Shown in pieces: positions 1 through 8,061 of a stretch of 64,000 bases of DNA (its first letter is position 1; each line of letters begins with the position of its first letter). The stretch covers positions 1 through 64,000 of the forward strand of contig JAHBVR010000025.1 of NCBI GenBank assembly GCA_019637395.1. Reading direction: 5' to 3'. The notes beneath the pieces are model-generated. The model had not been told where the DNA came from. It saw only the letters and a program-made list of their open reading frames with translations, and did no database searches. The translations under genes were made by a program, and so were the position numbers. This DNA comes from Vulcanimicrobiota bacterium (lineage in GTDB: Bacteria > Vulcanimicrobiota > Xenobia > Xenobiales > JADMJV01).

Positions 1-155
1 TCCGACTAATCGAGAGTAAAGAGAGAATTGAGCTGCTAGAAATTCTTTACCAGGTCTAACCTGCCTTTTTGTTTCAGAATTTAGCAAATTAACTGAATTA
101 GTGTTCTGAACTTGAGCGACTTCGTCCGCAGGCACGCTCGATTCACCCTGCGGAC

Positions 156-1715
156 TCAAGGAAAATTCGAGTCGCCTCTCTGAGGAAAAAGGCTAACCCA
201 TTCGTCTTCGATAAACTTTGCGAAACATCGCGCGGCCGTGTAAGCAGCGTATTCCTGCCAATCGTCGTTCTTCTCTGAAGCAAAATCGCAAACCGACTTG
301 AGGCATAGAAAATACGGAGCTGGTTCCACCGCTTCGCAGGCCGCCGAGTGAACTGCATACGCTTCCATTTCCAAGCCGATGGCCGTCCGCCAATGTTTGA
401 TGACATCTTGCGCGATAGACGAAGAGTTTACAACGCTCGGTCCCGATCCCATAGGACCTAAGTGCATTTCAAGTGAAGAAGCAGGCCGCTTCCCCTGCCA
501 TTTACGTTTGATGTCATCGAGTCTATCGCCTCTTTCCGACTTCCAATGCTTGAGAGACTGTATCACGCGGGTGGCTAACGGGAAGGGCCTCGGATCTGGC
601 TTAAATAGAATTTTCTTACCTTGCTCGGCATGTTTGCCGGAAGCATAGTCGTAAGTTTGGGTAGGAGCTAAGATGTCACCAAATCCTTGCTCCTCTCTTA
701 GACCGGCCGCTATCCCAACCATGGCCACTAATTTGGGTTTGAACTTGAGGATCATCTTAGTAGCCAGAACTGCCGAGGCCGTCATGCCCATCTGATTGGG
801 TGCAGCTATGACGACAGAGATGGTGCCTCCGGTCGATATTTTCAGAGTAGAGTGAAGATATCGGTGGGGGTCGTTTGCAAGATGCGGTAGTTCTTCCCAG
901 CTGTCTGCCAACTCCTTAATCTTCGATAGTTCAGGCTCGTGTAGCGCACAGACAACCACGATGTCGAACTGGCGCTGGACAATATCGCCAGTGGCAGGAG
1001 TGCCGTTAGCGTTCGATGCTGAGTTGGAAATGGCTGGTTCACCTCCTGATGATACGTGTCTTTCCAGTAGCGAGATGAGCTTCCAGGCTGAACGCAGGAA
1101 GAACTGGCTTCTTTTCAAGGTTTCGATCAGCGCCATGATTTTGGCTTGATAGGGTATGTGAGGAGCCACGCGTTTTCCCTGGTAGATGGAGCGGGAATCA
1201 CGACTGACTCTGGGGCAGATCGCTAGGTCGCCGATAAAATTGGCCTCTGAGGCACGTATTTCCAGTTGCTCGATCTCTACACCCAGTGCTGACTCTGTCG
1301 ACGATACCCCAGTCGGCTGCGCATAGGCGAACTCGGTTGTAACTTCGTCTTTTAGCTGCTCTAGTCGCTTTGCGAGTTCAGACACCAAAGTATTGATGGT
1401 TGCCAATGGCAGGCCCGAATAACCGTCCTCTACCCTTTTTGACGTTTCCTCGGGTGTTCGCACTGCCCAACCCTCGGGGATCCCTCGTAATAGCCCCCAT
1501 TCAATGTTGAAGATTTCATACCCAGTGGGCTTCTGAAAGTCTCTAAAATAGAGATCTGCGTGAGCTCCCAAGGAGGATTGAGTCCAAGAGGATGCCACCC
1601 GCTGGCACCTGTCGAGTAAATCTGCGAGGTCAGGTTCGAGCCTCGAACAGTCCTCGTAGGCGGTTCGAGCGGCGTCAATCTTCTGCTTCAAACTTTTAAT
1701 GTTGTCTGGCTGCAT
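156..1715 (-). CDS. Nucleoside phosphorylase/nucleosidase-fold protein with long N-terminal domain
   Basis: A 519-residue protein. Residues about 250-505 read as a purine nucleoside phosphorylase / MTA-SAH nucleosidase fold: strand DIVVVCAL at 251-258 followed by an acidic HEPE, glycine turn VGIAAG at 333-338, MEA at 450-452 (the usual substrate-binding Glu is E451), and SVCDFA at 474-479 (the usual catalytic Asp is D477). Housekeeping nucleosidases are about 230 residues, so the 240-residue helical N-terminus is extra and unrecognised. A low-complexity Ser/Asn/Gly linker (about 222-243) joins the halves. In conflict systems this fold serves as an effector that degrades nucleosides or nucleotides, and the island context fits that, but the substrate is unknown. 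The ATG at 1715 has no obvious Shine-Dalgarno. The fold is well supported; the defence role is inferred. Confidence 0.8.
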   Translation of the reverse strand: MQPDNIKSLKQKIDAARTAYEDCSRLEPDLADLLDRCQRVASSWTQSSLGAHADLYFRDFQKPTGYEIFNIEWGLLRGIPEGWAVRTPEETSKRVEDGYSGLPLATINTLVSELAKRLEQLKDEVTTEFAYAQPTGVSSTESALGVEIEQLEIRASEANFIGDLAICPRVSRDSRSIYQGKRVAPHIPYQAKIMALIETLKRSQFFLRSAWKLISLLERHVSSGGEPAISNSASNANGTPATGDIVQRQFDIVVVCALHEPELSKIKELADSWEELPHLANDPHRYLHSTLKISTGGTISVVIAAPNQMGMTASAVLATKMILKFKPKLVAMVGIAAGLREEQGFGDILAPTQTYDYASGKHAEQGKKILFKPDPRPFPLATRVIQSLKHWKSERGDRLDDIKRKWQGKRPASSLEMHLGPMGSGPSVVNSSSIAQDVIKHWRTAIGLEMEAYAVHSAACEAVEPAPYFLCLKSVCDFASEKNDDWQEYAAYTAARCFAKFIEDEWVSLFPQRGDSNFP

Positions 1716-2249
1716 TGTAAAGTTACGTGAATGCTAACATCCCTTTCGGGTCCGAGACTGACAGGGTTTGATGGCGGTCGCCAAATTCCTGGAAAGGGTC
1801 GACTCGTGTGGGAGTTACCGTTGCCTTGGAATTCCCCCCAACGGGCTCTGCAACGGTGCACCGATGACTGGCCTCCGCCGACCCGGGCCGCGGCTCAGAG
1901 TGTCGTGGCTCCTGGCGGAAATCGGTCAAGTCTGGTGCATCGAAGTGCTAGACCGAGCGCTGGTTACCGCTACCGGGGATAGGGTGATGACTCTCACGCG
2001 AGGGCAGGTGCTACGAGTTGGAAGATACCACACGCCGCCTTGACGGCGAAGGATGCAAGCGGTCGCAGGACGAGCAATTTAGCGGTATGGAATTTGACCC
2101 GACTACCCGATCGTCAGCTGGCCGCTAATCTTGGCCTTCTAAGAATTTTAGCTGTAACTGTTTTTACACGCGCCCCGCGTGGGTCGTATGGGCGAAAAGG
2201 TTAGACCCAGTCTGCAAGGCACCAAGCCCGCAGCCACGAAGTTGCCGGG
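1716..2249. other. Non-coding spacer between divergent genes
   Basis: About 530 bases between the divergent nucleosidase-fold gene and the propeller gene. Short open frames exist on both strands (for example 1768-2043 on the plus strand), but none has a convincing ribosome binding site or recognisable product. It should hold both promoters; I could not pick out confident -35/-10 boxes. Confidence 0.4.
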
Positions 2250-3242
2250 ATGGAAATCGCCTTCGATTCCCAGTTCGGCCGCGGTCCGGTTGACCATCCT
2301 CCGATTGCATATGCTAGCGACGGCGTTTGGACCAGGAGCGCGGGGCAAGAACCGCGCCAGCTTTATATCGTTTGGCAGAGTTCCAACTGCCCTCTCGCGT
2401 GGTCACCTGATGGCGAGTGGGTCTACTACGGTAACGTGCATCAGGTTTTAGCCCTCCAGTTTGACGGAGATGGGAAGGTCAAGCTTTGGGAGGGGCGCGA
2501 GCGCATCATGTGGCTCCTTCAATCCTGCCCGCAAACTGGTAGGCTTCTATTCAGGGCCGGTGGGCGGCTAGTTTTGTGCGAACCGGAGGGCTTGGAGCGA
2601 ACACTTTACCGCGGCGATTTCTTCACCCTCGATGCCACTCTGGCAGCCAGCAAGGCCGTCCTTTGGAAGAAGGAAGACCTCATTTTACTCGATTGGTCCG
2701 AAGGGCTCGAAAGAACTCTGATTTCTAGCTGTCCGTCAGACTTCGCGATCTCGCCCGACGGCAAAAAGATTGCTTGCGCTGAGGGCTGTTTGAGGTTGTT
2801 TTTGAACCCTGCATTTACTCTCCTGAGTTCTGCGCCCGAAGCCGCAGCCCCGAGTTTCAGTCCCGACAGCCAAAGTTTAGTCTTTCTGAATGGAGACTAC
2901 GAGCTCTGGCGGGTTAACATCGACGGCACTGGCCTTACACGGCTGGCATGGGTGACCGAGCCCATCGTTACCGTGAGCGAACGTAGGGGTAGCTACGCTT
3001 GCAAGCCGGGCTGGTCAAGCGATGGGCGTTTTCTGGTTGCTCAACTGACTCATGCTACTCATTGTCCAACCAATGAGGACGCCAGAATCGAGCACGCCTC
3101 GGTCATCATTGATTTTCAAGAATCTCGAGCAGAAGTCTGGCCAGGTTATCACCACCACGCGATTTTCCGCCCCACCACCGGGAGCCCGAATTTTCGCTGG
3201 ACTGCGGCAGACATGGGCTCCCCAGTCGAGCCGCAGCTCTGA
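2250..3242 (+). CDS. TolB/WD40-like beta-propeller protein
   Basis: A 330-residue soluble protein. Propeller-blade signatures recur: LAWSPDGEWVYY near 50, FAISPDGKKIAC near 168, SFSPDSQSLVFL near 205 and GWSSDGRFLVAQ near 255. These are the S-P-D-G turns typical of TolB/WD40-like blades. There is no signal peptide or membrane segment, so it is probably cytoplasmic and acts as a binding scaffold. No catalytic motif is visible. The ATG at 2250 is preceded only by a weak GGG. It is the last gene before the left inverted-repeat arm, whose hairpin begins about 50 bases after the stop codon. The fold is likely; the function is unknown. Confidence 0.65.
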   Translation: MEIAFDSQFGRGPVDHPPIAYASDGVWTRSAGQEPRQLYIVWQSSNCPLAWSPDGEWVYYGNVHQVLALQFDGDGKVKLWEGRERIMWLLQSCPQTGRLLFRAGGRLVLCEPEGLERTLYRGDFFTLDATLAASKAVLWKKEDLILLDWSEGLERTLISSCPSDFAISPDGKKIACAEGCLRLFLNPAFTLLSSAPEAAAPSFSPDSQSLVFLNGDYELWRVNIDGTGLTRLAWVTEPIVTVSERRGSYACKPGWSSDGRFLVAQLTHATHCPTNEDARIEHASVIIDFQESRAEVWPGYHHHAIFRPTTGSPNFRWTAADMGSPVEPQL

Positions 3243-3269
3243 CCTTTCATTTTTGCTCGAGAGTCTTGC

Positions 3270-3550
3270 GCCTGAGGGAGATCTTTGTTCCAGGTGCCCG
3301 GCGTCAGCCGGGCACCTGGTTGCTAAGCCTTCGCCTGGATAATCCCAGTTTTGATCTCTCCGTCGCCGTAGCGGCTGTGGGCGGGTTGGATGGCTCCGGC
3401 ACTTAAGCCCTCGAGTTCTCCACCTAGCCAAGTTCGGAGCCTTCCAAGCCGTCCATCAGCATTTCTCTCGGTGGGCAGGCTGGGAAGGTCCCGTCTCCCA
3501 GCCATCGCGTGCGGCACCCGTCTCTGGCCGGGACCTTTCCAGGCTGTCCA
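3270..3550 (+). repeat. Left arm of a degenerate inverted repeat (about 280 bp)
   Basis: This stretch matches, in opposite orientation, the stretch at about 5622-5905. Matching blocks in order are a hairpin with GTCA loop, GCCTGGAT, GGCTGTGGGC, GTTGGATGGCTCCGGCAC, CCCTCGAGTTC, GTTCGGAGCC, GTCCATCAGC, CTCCCAGCC and TTTCCA-GCT-TCCA. I judge identity to be roughly 70-80 percent by eye. Inside, TTGGATGGCTCCG pairs with CGGAGCCTTCCAA (one mismatch) and GGCTGGGA pairs with TCCCAGCC, so it can fold into several stems. No transposase lies within the bracketed segment. Confidence 0.75.
3290..3319 (+). terminator. Perfect 13-bp hairpin with GTCA loop
   Basis: CCAGGTGCCCGGC at 3290-3302 pairs perfectly with 3307-3319 around a GTCA loop. 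It lies 48 bases past the stop of the propeller gene and probably ends its transcript, although there is no T-tract. The same hairpin type, with the same loop on the corresponding strand, sits after the integrase gene. Confidence 0.55.
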
Positions 3551-3631
3551 CGGACGGTTCTGCTACTCATTTTGACGGCGTACTGGCCCAAGAGATTTAA
3601 ACTGTTGCCAGGTTTCAGGATTCTCCGGCAG

Positions 3632-5578
3632 TCAAAGGTATTGAATCGGCTGGCCGCTCTGGAGAGCCTCTCTGATCCTACGGATCCTTCCTTTGCGAAT
3701 TGGCGGCCTGCCCATTTGATGGAGGCTCTCAAGATACTCCAGGGCTGCTTCGAGTGGAACCTCTGAGAGGAGCCGGCGGGTCAGTCGGTAGTGCCAGCGA
3801 CTACCTTGTAGTTGTTGCTCCGCTTCCTGAACGTCCCCCTTTGCGACGGCCAGGAGGCCGTAAAGAACCGTGGTTTCTTCCTTGTCAGCCATTTCTTTGA
3901 TGGTAGCCTCGGCTGCATCCCATTTCTGCAAGGCCAGTTGCGCGTCGAAGCAGACCTGCAAAGCGGTCTGTCGCCAACTGCCTTGCAGTTTCTCGGCGGC
4001 AGACCTCCCGTAATCGAGTGCTTCCGCCCAGTCCCCGAGTTCAGAGCTAATCTCGCATAGCTCCAGGTCGATTTTCGGCCGGTCGAATCGGATTTTTCGA
4101 AGAAGCTCCCTGCTCAGGCGGGGTCTCGTACGTCGCCACCTCTGAGCCACTGCTCTGATTACCTGGTAGTCATCAGGGTTTTCTTCCAGCAGGAACAGCA
4201 TCTTTTGGTCGATCTCCCTGCCGTGACCTTCCGGGCTCAAATCAAAATAGGGCGCCAGATGCAAATCGAGGAGGATAGGGTGGTCTGGTCGATGCTCCAG
4301 GATCCATCGGGCGTGAGTCTCGAACTCTGAAAGGCACCTTCGACGAGTTCTTACCTTTGGCCAACTATGCGCTAACAGCAACTGGCTTCGCAGGAATATA
4401 TCATTCGGTTTGACCTGTAACTCCAGTTCCAGACGCTGGATTTGGCGGAGAGGAAGGGTCAAGTTGCGTAAATAGCCAGTGAGCTTTTTGCGAAGCGAAA
4501 GCGCCCCATCGAGCAGTCTCTTGCTAGCCTCACCTTCTTCGGCCCAGCCCAAGCCGGCCAACAAATGCTGAGGCAACACGGGCTGCGGTCTGTACTGCCA
4601 CCGAGCAAGATAGCCTGCAATGTGAACAGCTCGCTCCCAACCCGTCGAGTGCACCCCGTCAGCGCCAATTGGCTCCTCAGGATCATATGGGCGGTCTCCC
4701 CCCAATCCGCGCAGCGCACTCCAGCGCAGCGACTGTTTGACCGAGCGGAGCAAATCTAGACTGGTCCAGGGTGGAGAAAGGGATTGAGCGTCTTTCAGGC
4801 ATTGAATAGCTTCAGGAGACCACTCCAGTGGGGGAAGCGTCAATCTCGGCTCGGTAGGGACTTGGTCCTGGTCAAGCCGCTTCAGCACAATTCGCAGCAT
4901 TTCGTTTATTCTGTGGAGGTTGATGCCGCGGGGAGCCACCGGTTCCTGACTCCAGATGAGGGCACTGCAAGAGTCTGAAAGACACTCTGTGCATTGGTGG
5001 CCGCGCCCTTGCTGGAGGAGCACGAGCTTGGCGGAGGCGGTGCGACAGCAGATGGTACAGTAGGCTTCACCGAGTTGGCGCGCGAGTTCGGTGCCCAGCT
5101 TCCGGGCCTCCTCAACTTCCCACTTTCGGACTCCTTGACTAAAGCTCCATTTGAGAAAATTCGCTAATTGCTCTCTGCGCTTTTTGGGCTCGGTCAGCTT
5201 TAGCGCGAAGTAGAAGAGCCTGTGTCTAGCCGGGTCATTTTCTTCGGGAGCCTTCTCGCCAAGGCCACAATAGATGGAGCGCTCTGAGTCGGGGAGCCGT
5301 TCGGCCCAGAGAAGCGCCTGCTCCTGTTCACCCAAGCAGAAGTGGTCTCTCACTAACTCTTCGGTGAGCCAATTCCGAAGATGGCCGTCGCACCAGTCTG
5401 ACTCAAGCACCTTGACGCGAATCGCGGCCGCCTCCTTGAATCGGCCAGCCCTGGATTCCGTGTCGGCTATCTCGGCTTGAACCCAAAGATTCGCTAGCGG
5501 TGAATTCTGACGCAGTGGGAAATCCAAGTCGCTAATTGGTAGGATTGGTGCGGCCATAAGCATATCTACCGTCCCCAC
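3632..5578 (-). CDS. Large helical (TPR-like) protein with ClpX-type C4 zinc finger
   Basis: A 648-residue protein, mostly alpha-helical with TPR-like helix pairs at about 28-130 and again from about 380 to the end (for example AEIADTESRAGRFKEAAAIR and ISSELGDWAEALDYGRSAAE). Cysteines at 174, 177, 196 and 199, with an extra one at 204, are spaced as in the N-terminal zinc finger of ClpX (C-x2-C, about 18 residues, C-x2-C-x4-C). In ClpX that finger dimerises and recruits adaptors and substrates; here there is no AAA+ domain. The gene is bracketed by inverted repeats, with its 3' end near the left arm and its start near the right arm. I know no named family with this architecture. A scaffold or adaptor role is inferred. 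Confidence 0.55.
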   Translation of the reverse strand: MGTVDMLMAAPILPISDLDFPLRQNSPLANLWVQAEIADTESRAGRFKEAAAIRVKVLESDWCDGHLRNWLTEELVRDHFCLGEQEQALLWAERLPDSERSIYCGLGEKAPEENDPARHRLFYFALKLTEPKKRREQLANFLKWSFSQGVRKWEVEEARKLGTELARQLGEAYCTICCRTASAKLVLLQQGRGHQCTECLSDSCSALIWSQEPVAPRGINLHRINEMLRIVLKRLDQDQVPTEPRLTLPPLEWSPEAIQCLKDAQSLSPPWTSLDLLRSVKQSLRWSALRGLGGDRPYDPEEPIGADGVHSTGWERAVHIAGYLARWQYRPQPVLPQHLLAGLGWAEEGEASKRLLDGALSLRKKLTGYLRNLTLPLRQIQRLELELQVKPNDIFLRSQLLLAHSWPKVRTRRRCLSEFETHARWILEHRPDHPILLDLHLAPYFDLSPEGHGREIDQKMLFLLEENPDDYQVIRAVAQRWRRTRPRLSRELLRKIRFDRPKIDLELCEISSELGDWAEALDYGRSAAEKLQGSWRQTALQVCFDAQLALQKWDAAEATIKEMADKEETTVLYGLLAVAKGDVQEAEQQLQGSRWHYRLTRRLLSEVPLEAALEYLESLHQMGRPPIRKGRIRRIREALQSGQPIQYL

Positions 5579-5621
5579 CGAGGAATGTCTAGCCTACTGG
5601 TGGGCTTGCGAGCGGAAGGTC

Positions 5622-5905
5622 ACTGGATAGCGTGGAAAACTCCCGGCGGAAGGTGGGTACCGCTCGCGAGGGCTGGGAGGCGGGAGTTTCCCACCCTTCC
5701 CAGCGAGAGGAAGCTGATGGACAGCTTGGATGGCTCCGAACAGGGCTGGGAGGTGAACTCGAGGGCTGGGTGCCGGAGCCATCCAACCGTGCCCACAGCC
5801 ACGACGGCGGCGGCGCATAAATCATAGATTTTTAGAGAATCCAGGCCGGGGAAAGTGACCAGGGGCCCGGCTGACGCCGGGCCCCTGAAACAGAGATTTG
5901 CCGTA
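5622..5905 (-). repeat. Right arm of the degenerate inverted repeat
   Basis: Read on the minus strand this matches the left arm block by block. Its outer edge begins just past the integrase stop codon and its inner edge lies upstream of the zinc-finger protein gene. Internal pairings are conserved: TTGGATGGCTCCG with CGGAGCCATCCAA is perfect in this copy, and GCTGGGA with TCCCAGC encloses a different loop from the left copy. That suggests selection for the stems. Confidence 0.75.
5861..5886 (-). terminator. Perfect 11-bp hairpin after the integrase gene
   Basis: AGGGGCCCGGC at 5861-5871 and GCCGGGCCCCT at 5876-5886 are perfect complements around a 4-base loop (GTCA on the minus strand). It lies about 40 bases past the integrase stop and is the counterpart of the hairpin at 3290-3319. 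It has no T-tract. Confidence 0.55.
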
Positions 5906-5924
5906 CTCGAAAGGAGGCTGAGAA

Positions 5925-7046
5925 TCAGAACAGGATGCCGTCCACTTTGTGGGCCACCTCCTGCTGCATGCTAGGGATGACGTGGGAATAGACGTCCAGG
6001 GTCATCTGGACGCTGGCGTGGCCCAGCCGCTCGGCCACGATCTTGGGGTTCACGCCCGCCTGCAACAAGATGGTGGCGTGCGCGTGACGTAGACTATATA
6101 AATGGATTCGCGAGTCTAGCTTGGCCATCTCTAGAGTCCGTCGTAGCGCGTGGCGTCGTAGGTTGATGGCGTGCACCGGCTGGCCGTTGTAGCAGCGAAA
6201 GACAAAGTCGGGCAGTTCAGGGTCGTTGGGTTTCTGAGTGGCGCGGTGCTCGCGCAGCAGCTCGACCAGGCCGCCGGGCAGCGTGATGGTGCGGTTGCTT
6301 CCTTTGGTCTTGGGCGGCTCGAAGCGCCAACCACCTTTGCGCAAGCGATAGAGCGAGCGTTGCACGACCAGTCTGCTCTGGTCCAGGTCGATGTCTTTCC
6401 AGGTGAGCGCCAGGTATTCGCTGGGTCTCATCCCGGTGGACAGGGCCAGGATGAGAGCCAGGCCGTGGTGGTGAGCCTGGGCGGCTTCCTGGAAGCGCTT
6501 TGCCTCCTCGGCCGTGAGAACGCGCACGTCGTCCTCGCGCAGGCTGGAGCGCTGGTTGGCCACCACCACGCTCCTGGCAGGGTTGATGCTGAGCAGACCC
6601 CAGGCCACCGCCTGCTGCAGGCTGGAGGAGATGACCACGTGCACTTTCTTGAGTGAAGCGGTGCCCACGCCCAGCTCGCGCAGCTTGGCGTAGTAGGTCT
6701 GCAGCTTGTAGGGGGTGAGCTCGCTTACCCTTTGCAGCCCGAGCTTGCCGGTCACGTAGAGCCGCACAACGTCGGCGTAGCCGTGGAAGGTGGCCTCCCG
6801 TAGTCTCGGCTTGGCCACTTCCTCAAGCCACTGCTCCAGGAAGGTGTCCAGCTGCACCTTGCTGGGCTCCACGAAGCGGCCCAGGTCCTGGTCGCGCAGG
6901 GCGCCGGTCAGATAGGCCTGGGCGTCTTTCTTGGTGCCGTGGATGGTCTTGTTGATGTAGCGCCGCTTGCCGGTGCGCTGGTCTCTGCCCATGAAAATGC
7001 GCACCACATAGACTTTCTCGCTGCGCTTGATGATTTGTCCCGCCAT
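5925..7046 (-). CDS. int: Tyrosine recombinase / phage-type integrase
   Basis: A 373-residue site-specific recombinase of the Tn916/lactococcal-phage type. It has an N-terminal arm-binding AP2-like region (KVYVVRIFMGRDQRTGKRR), a core-binding SAM-like domain at about 65-160, and a catalytic domain from about 180. The first catalytic Arg is in LSTGMRPSEY, the Lys in EPPKTKGSNRT, box II is YSLRHAHAT, and the nucleophile Tyr is in TLDVYSHV. The position that is usually His in the HxxR box is Tyr here, a substitution also found in active family members. The ATG at 7046 has a good GGAGG upstream. The gene follows the excisionase-like gene and is probably co-transcribed with it. Attachment sites were not located. 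Confidence 0.93.
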   Translation of the reverse strand: MAGQIIKRSEKVYVVRIFMGRDQRTGKRRYINKTIHGTKKDAQAYLTGALRDQDLGRFVEPSKVQLDTFLEQWLEEVAKPRLREATFHGYADVVRLYVTGKLGLQRVSELTPYKLQTYYAKLRELGVGTASLKKVHVVISSSLQQAVAWGLLSINPARSVVVANQRSSLREDDVRVLTAEEAKRFQEAAQAHHHGLALILALSTGMRPSEYLALTWKDIDLDQSRLVVQRSLYRLRKGGWRFEPPKTKGSNRTITLPGGLVELLREHRATQKPNDPELPDFVFRCYNGQPVHAINLRRHALRRTLEMAKLDSRIHLYSLRHAHATILLQAGVNPKIVAERLGHASVQMTLDVYSHVIPSMQQEVAHKVDGILF

Positions 7047-7091
7047 TTTGGTTCCTCCTTGTAAGCATAAGGGGCGTTCAGCCCCGGGTGT

Positions 7092-7286
7092 CTAGCTGGC
7101 TCGGTTGTGGCCGGGTGCATAGCGCAGCCCGCCCTGGCGGACCCACTCGTTGAAGGCCTGCTCCTCGATGCGAATCTGGCGGCCAATGTGGACGCTGGGC
7201 AGCAAATTGCGACGAATGGCCTCGTAGACGCGGTCGGGGGGCATGTTGAGTTGCTCGGCAATCTCGATGACGGTGAAGAACTTCAT
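7092..7286 (-). CDS. Excisionase-like helix-turn-helix protein
   Basis: A 64-residue protein beginning MKFFTVIEIAEQLNMP. It has the winged-helix layout of the excisionase/MerR-like DNA-binding family: a helix-turn-helix (EIAEQLNMPPDRVYEAIR), then a strand with VHIGRQIRIEEQAFNEWV. Such proteins bend DNA to direct excision by tyrosine recombinases or act as regulators. I chose the ATG at 7286, not the longer frame starting at 7412, because the homologous core begins here and the upstream gene stops at 7289. It lies between the SWIM-protein gene and the integrase, in one leftward operon. Confidence 0.8.
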   Translation of the reverse strand: MKFFTVIEIAEQLNMPPDRVYEAIRRNLLPSVHIGRQIRIEEQAFNEWVRQGGLRYAPGHNRAS

Positions 7287-7288
7287 GG

Positions 7289-7591
7289 CTAAGCCGTCCT
7301 CCGTCCGCTGGTGGAGTGAATGGCGTCGTGGAGAATCTCGGCTAAGCGGGCCACCGACGCCTGGCCGGCGGGGTCTTGGAGCGCCTTGCGCACGGCCACC
7401 ACGTGAGAGCAATCCGACCAGTGGCTCTTAAAACGCCCCCACTGACAATTACAGCTCCAGCGAAAGCTGAGCTTGATCACGTCGTAGGTATCGTGGTCAC
7501 CGATGACCAGGGCCTTGACGCAGCTCAGCAGAATGACGCGATGGTTCTTGTTCAGACGGTCGGCTTTTTCAGAGATAGACTTACGGTTCAT
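7289..7591 (-). CDS. Small SWIM-type zinc-binding protein
   Basis: A 100-residue protein. The core SCNCQWGRFKSHWSDCSHVVAV carries the C-x-C-x(n)-C-x-H pattern of SWIM zinc fingers (Cys47, Cys49, Cys61, His63). SWIM domains bind DNA or protein partners in MuDR transposases, SWI2/SNF2 ATPases and some recombination cofactors. The ATG at 7591 follows a strong AAGGAG on the minus strand; the longer frame upstream has no such signal. It is the first gene of the leftward integration operon, with its stop two bases from the next start. An accessory role in integration or regulation is inferred. Confidence 0.75.
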   Translation of the reverse strand: MNRKSISEKADRLNKNHRVILLSCVKALVIGDHDTYDVIKLSFRWSCNCQWGRFKSHWSDCSHVVAVRKALQDPAGQASVARLAEILHDAIHSTSGRRTA

Positions 7592-7791
7592 GACGTTGGT
7601 TTCTCCTTGATGTTTGATTTTGGGCAGCACAAAGCTAGGGCAAGAGCTGCGATGATGGGGTAGGGGAGCCAGCGTGCCGGATATGGCACGGCCAGGGCTT
7701 ACGAATGGGACGGGTGAACTGGGAGTGGTCGGGGGCGGCGCCCTGCGCAACCAACTCCAAGGTTGAGCCTCTTCCTCAACCGTACATAAGT

Positions 7792-7835
7792 ACAGTATAC
7801 TGTGCGCAACACCTGGAGTCAATACTGTGCGCAAC
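7792..7835. promoter_or_regulatory. Palindrome plus direct repeats: probable operator region
   Basis: ACAGTATACTGT at 7792-7803 is a perfect 12-bp palindrome. ATACTGTGCGCAAC occurs at 7797-7810 and again at 7822-7835, 25 bases apart, and a weaker TGCGCAAC lies at 7744-7751. All sit in the divergent promoter region between the SWIM-int operon and the regulator gene at 7852. The array looks like a binding site for that regulator, giving autoregulation. Confidence 0.6.
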
Positions 7836-7851
7836 GGAATTTGGAGGAATA

Positions 7852-8061
7852 ATGGCAGAAGAACGAGTGCCGGGCAAACGCGGTCCTAAGCCAAAATACG
7901 AATCGAATGGAGGTTATCAACGTGGAGCACCGCGGTTGGCTACCCGTGTGGATCCTGAAGTATTGGAGTGGATCGAATCAAGGCCCGAAGGTGTCCGGCG
8001 CTATATTGAACGAGTAGTGCGTGAGGACCGTGACCGGCTCGGCGACTTGAAATTACGCTGA
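7852..8061 (+). CDS. Small basic ribbon-helix-helix-like DNA-binding protein
   Basis: A 69-residue protein. A basic Pro/Gly-rich arm (PGKRGPKPKY) precedes RLATRVDPEVLEWIESRPEGVRRYIERVVRED, a strand-helix-helix pattern like ribbon-helix-helix repressors. The ATG at 7852 has a GGAGG five bases upstream, which decides the start over the longer frame from 7705. Direct repeats and a palindrome lie immediately upstream. It is divergent from the SWIM/xis/int operon, as expected for a repressor of a small integrative element. The fold is inferred from pattern only. Confidence 0.6.
   Translation: MAEERVPGKRGPKPKYESNGGYQRGAPRLATRVDPEVLEWIESRPEGVRRYIERVVREDRDRLGDLKLR

Noticed and set aside
1768-2043. 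Small 91-codon gene
   Set aside because: No ribosome site, no recognisable product and overlapping open frames on both strands.
3323-3517. Frames in the inverted-repeat arms as a small protein family (also 5632-5820)
   Set aside because: The translations share blocks such as GGELEG, but this follows from DNA similarity; gaps break the frame and the stems explain the conservation better.
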